Part shown: piece by piece, positions 5,282 through 6,582 of the stretch | How positions within the stretch are numbered: the first letter of the stretch is position 1 | How the letters are laid out: the number at the start of each line of letters is the position of its first letter | Source of the DNA: Candidatus Aminicenantota bacterium | GTDB taxonomy: Bacteria; Acidobacteriota; Aminicenantia; Aminicenantales; Saccharicenantaceae | DNA length: 6,582 nt | Direction: 5' to 3' | Assembly: GCA_011048485.1 (NCBI GenBank) | Contig: DSDX01000340.1 | Coordinates: 1-6,582 of the forward strand | The notes under the pieces: generated by a model | Database searches by the model: none | Seen by the model: the letters and a program-made list of their open reading frames with translations, nothing else | Told to the model about the DNA's origin: nothing | Position numbers and translations under genes: made by a program

Positions 5282-6582
5282 GCGAGCGACTCAAGACGGG
5301 TTTGAAGGGCGTCGATCGGGCCGCCGTCGCCGTAGACCGTGACCCAATCGCCCTCGAGGAGCTTGGTGTCCCCATGGGGGACCAGCGATTCGTCGCCCCT
5401 CCGCACGGACAGCACGAGAAGGTCGCCACCGAGCGCCAGGTCCTTCAACGGCCTGCCGCTCATGGACCGGCTGAGGACGAGGATCTCCCGGACCTGGTGA
5501 TCGGCGCGGCTCGAGGTCATGACGCCGAAGAGGTCGGGGTGCCTAGCCATGAAAGCCAGGAGCGTCGCCCGGTAGAGACCGGGGGCGAACGGCTGCACGC
5601 CCAGGGCGGCGAACTCCGAGAGACGCGTACAGTCGTTCACGAAGACGACGACGTGCCGGATGCCCAGGGCGCGGGCCTCGCGGCAGACCGTGAGGTTGAC
5701 GTCGTCCTCCGGCGTCAGGGCCAGCAGGCTCTTGAGCGGCGGGAACTTGACCCCGCCGAGGCCGTCCGACCGGGCGGGGGCGCCGAGGATCGCGAAGCCG
5801 GCCGCGCGGGCGGCCTCCGCCGGGGCCCCGGCGATGTCGATGAAGTGGACCTTCTCCTTGAGCGCCGTCAATTCCCGGGCCGTCTGCAGCGCGAGATCGG
5901 TGGCCCCGACGACGGCGACGGCCGAGCGGGCCGAGGCGGTCCCGGCCGCGGTCAGGCTGTTGAACAGGATCGGCGAGGCCGTCGCCGTCACGGCCGCGAC
6001 CAGGATGAAGGCCGCGTTGGTCGGCTCGTCGATGGCTCCCAAGCGCAGCCCGATCTCCGACGCGGCGATGATCAAGGACAGCCGCGAGGAGAGAAGGAGG
6101 CCCCCGGCGAGGGTCTGCTTCCAGGTGAAGCCGAATCTGAAGACGAGAGCGGGGAGGACCTTGATGACATAGGCGCCGACGAGAAGAAGGGGAGCCAGGA
6201 CCCACGTCCTGGGGCTGCGCACGAGGGCCGGGAGATCGAACTCGACGCCGACCATCAAGAAGAAGACCGGGATGAAGAAGCCGAAGCCGATGGCGTCGAG
6301 ATCGCCCTTGAGCTGGGTCTGGTAGGGACCGCTGAGAAGCGACAGGACGACGCCCGCCAGGAAAGCGCCGAGGATCATCTCCGAGCCCAGGAGGCCGGCC
6401 AGGATGACGAAGGCCAGGAGCAGGGCCATCGACCCGTGCAGGCGGGTCTTCGAGGAGACCGGGAGAATGTCGTCGAAGACGCGGTCGGCGGCGGACTTGC
6501 GCAGGACCGCCCGCCCGACCCGGAAGGCGATCAGGGCGGCGACAAAGAGGAGCGCGACGAGGAGGATGTCGAGGTTCAGACC
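5278..6582 (-). CDS. CPA2-family cation/proton antiporter with C-terminal RCK module (5' end outside window)
   Basis: The reading frame is open to the right edge, so at least the first half of the membrane domain is missing; 434 residues are visible (numbered from the edge). An ATG at 6429 lies inside the frame and is not the true start, because hydrophobic sequence and typical antiporter motifs continue upstream. Membrane segments with CPA2 hallmarks follow: the AGLLGSEMILGAFLAGVVLS region (62-81), GFFIPVFFLMVGVEFDL (101-117), a helix at 128-148, GGLLLSSRLSLIIAASEIG (160-178) and a last helix near 190-210. A cytosolic RCK_N-like Rossmann domain (about 219-340) and an RCK_C domain (about 365-420, with VLSRSMSGRPLKDL and LLEGDWVTVYG) complete it. 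The nucleotide motif is degenerate: VVGATDLA replaces GxGxxG. The family exchanges Na+ or K+ for H+. The stop overlaps the start of ktrB (GTGA), which suggests coupled production with the K+ importer. The ion is not determined by sequence; KefB/C-like or CpaA-like K+/H+ exchange is favoured by context. Confidence 0.9.
   Translation of the reverse strand, partial: GLNLDILLVALLFVAALIAFRVGRAVLRKSAADRVFDDILPVSSKTRLHGSMALLLAFVILAGLLGSEMILGAFLAGVVLSLLSGPYQTQLKGDLDAIGFGFFIPVFFLMVGVEFDLPALVRSPRTWVLAPLLLVGAYVIKVLPALVFRFGFTWKQTLAGGLLLSSRLSLIIAASEIGLRLGAIDEPTNAAFILVAAVTATASPILFNSLTAAGTASARSAVAVVGATDLALQTARELTALKEKVHFIDIAGAPAEAARAAGFAILGAPARSDGLGGVKFPPLKSLLALTPEDDVNLTVCREARALGIRHVVVFVNDCTRLSEFAALGVQPFAPGLYRATLLAFMARHPDLFGVMTSSRADHQVREILVLSRSMSGRPLKDLALGGDLLVLSVRRGDESLVPHGDTKLLEGDWVTVYGDGGPIDALQTRLESLA

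Noticed and set aside
5278..6429. Antiporter starting at the internal ATG at 6429
   Set aside because: The frame continues to the window edge with a further hydrophobic helix and a typical inter-helix segment; a start at 6429 would remove more than half of the usual membrane domain.

Overview
The window is GC-rich bacterial DNA, densely coded and entirely on the minus strand. Third codon positions are almost always G or C, and this opens very long meaningless ORFs on the plus strand. There are five complete protein genes, one 5'-truncated gene at the right edge and the first 14 codons of another gene at the left edge. I see no rRNA, tRNA, mobile element or CRISPR array. Composition and gene types fit a free-living GC-rich bacterium; I cannot name the phylum safely from the sequence alone.

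In transcription order (right to left), the first block concerns potassium and cation flux. It holds a CPA2-type cation/proton antiporter carrying its own C-terminal RCK module (5278 to beyond 6582). This overlaps by 4 nt (GTGA) a KtrB/TrkH-family K+ translocating subunit (3944-5281). A KtrA-type RCK regulatory subunit (3253-3909) follows 34 nt later. One polycistron would thus make a K+ uptake system and a probable opposing cation/H+ antiporter, both gated by RCK domains.

After a 95-nt gap with a good sigma70-like promoter (TTGCCC, 17 nt, TATAAT) comes the second block: a GT-A glycosyltransferase (1886-3157) followed 25 nt later by a small mechanosensitive-channel-like membrane protein (1156-1860). 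The glycosyltransferase has the PGKG, DSD, QP-x-GG and GID motif order of the mannosylglycerate/glucosylglycerate synthase-like enzymes. These make charged compatible solutes that balance K+. Taken together, the two blocks look like a possible osmoadaptation island: K+ import, K+/H+ exchange, organic solute synthesis and a membrane-tension-type protein. That synthesis is my inference; the individual family calls are firmer.

The third unit is an exported metallo-beta-lactamase-fold hydrolase (125-1030) with its own near-consensus promoter (TTGACA, 17 nt, TATTAA), a GC palindrome filling the promoter spacer, and a strong AAGGAGG ribosome-binding site. It carries a variant metal motif (H-x-D-x-D-H). 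A further gene begins at position 42 and runs off the left edge.
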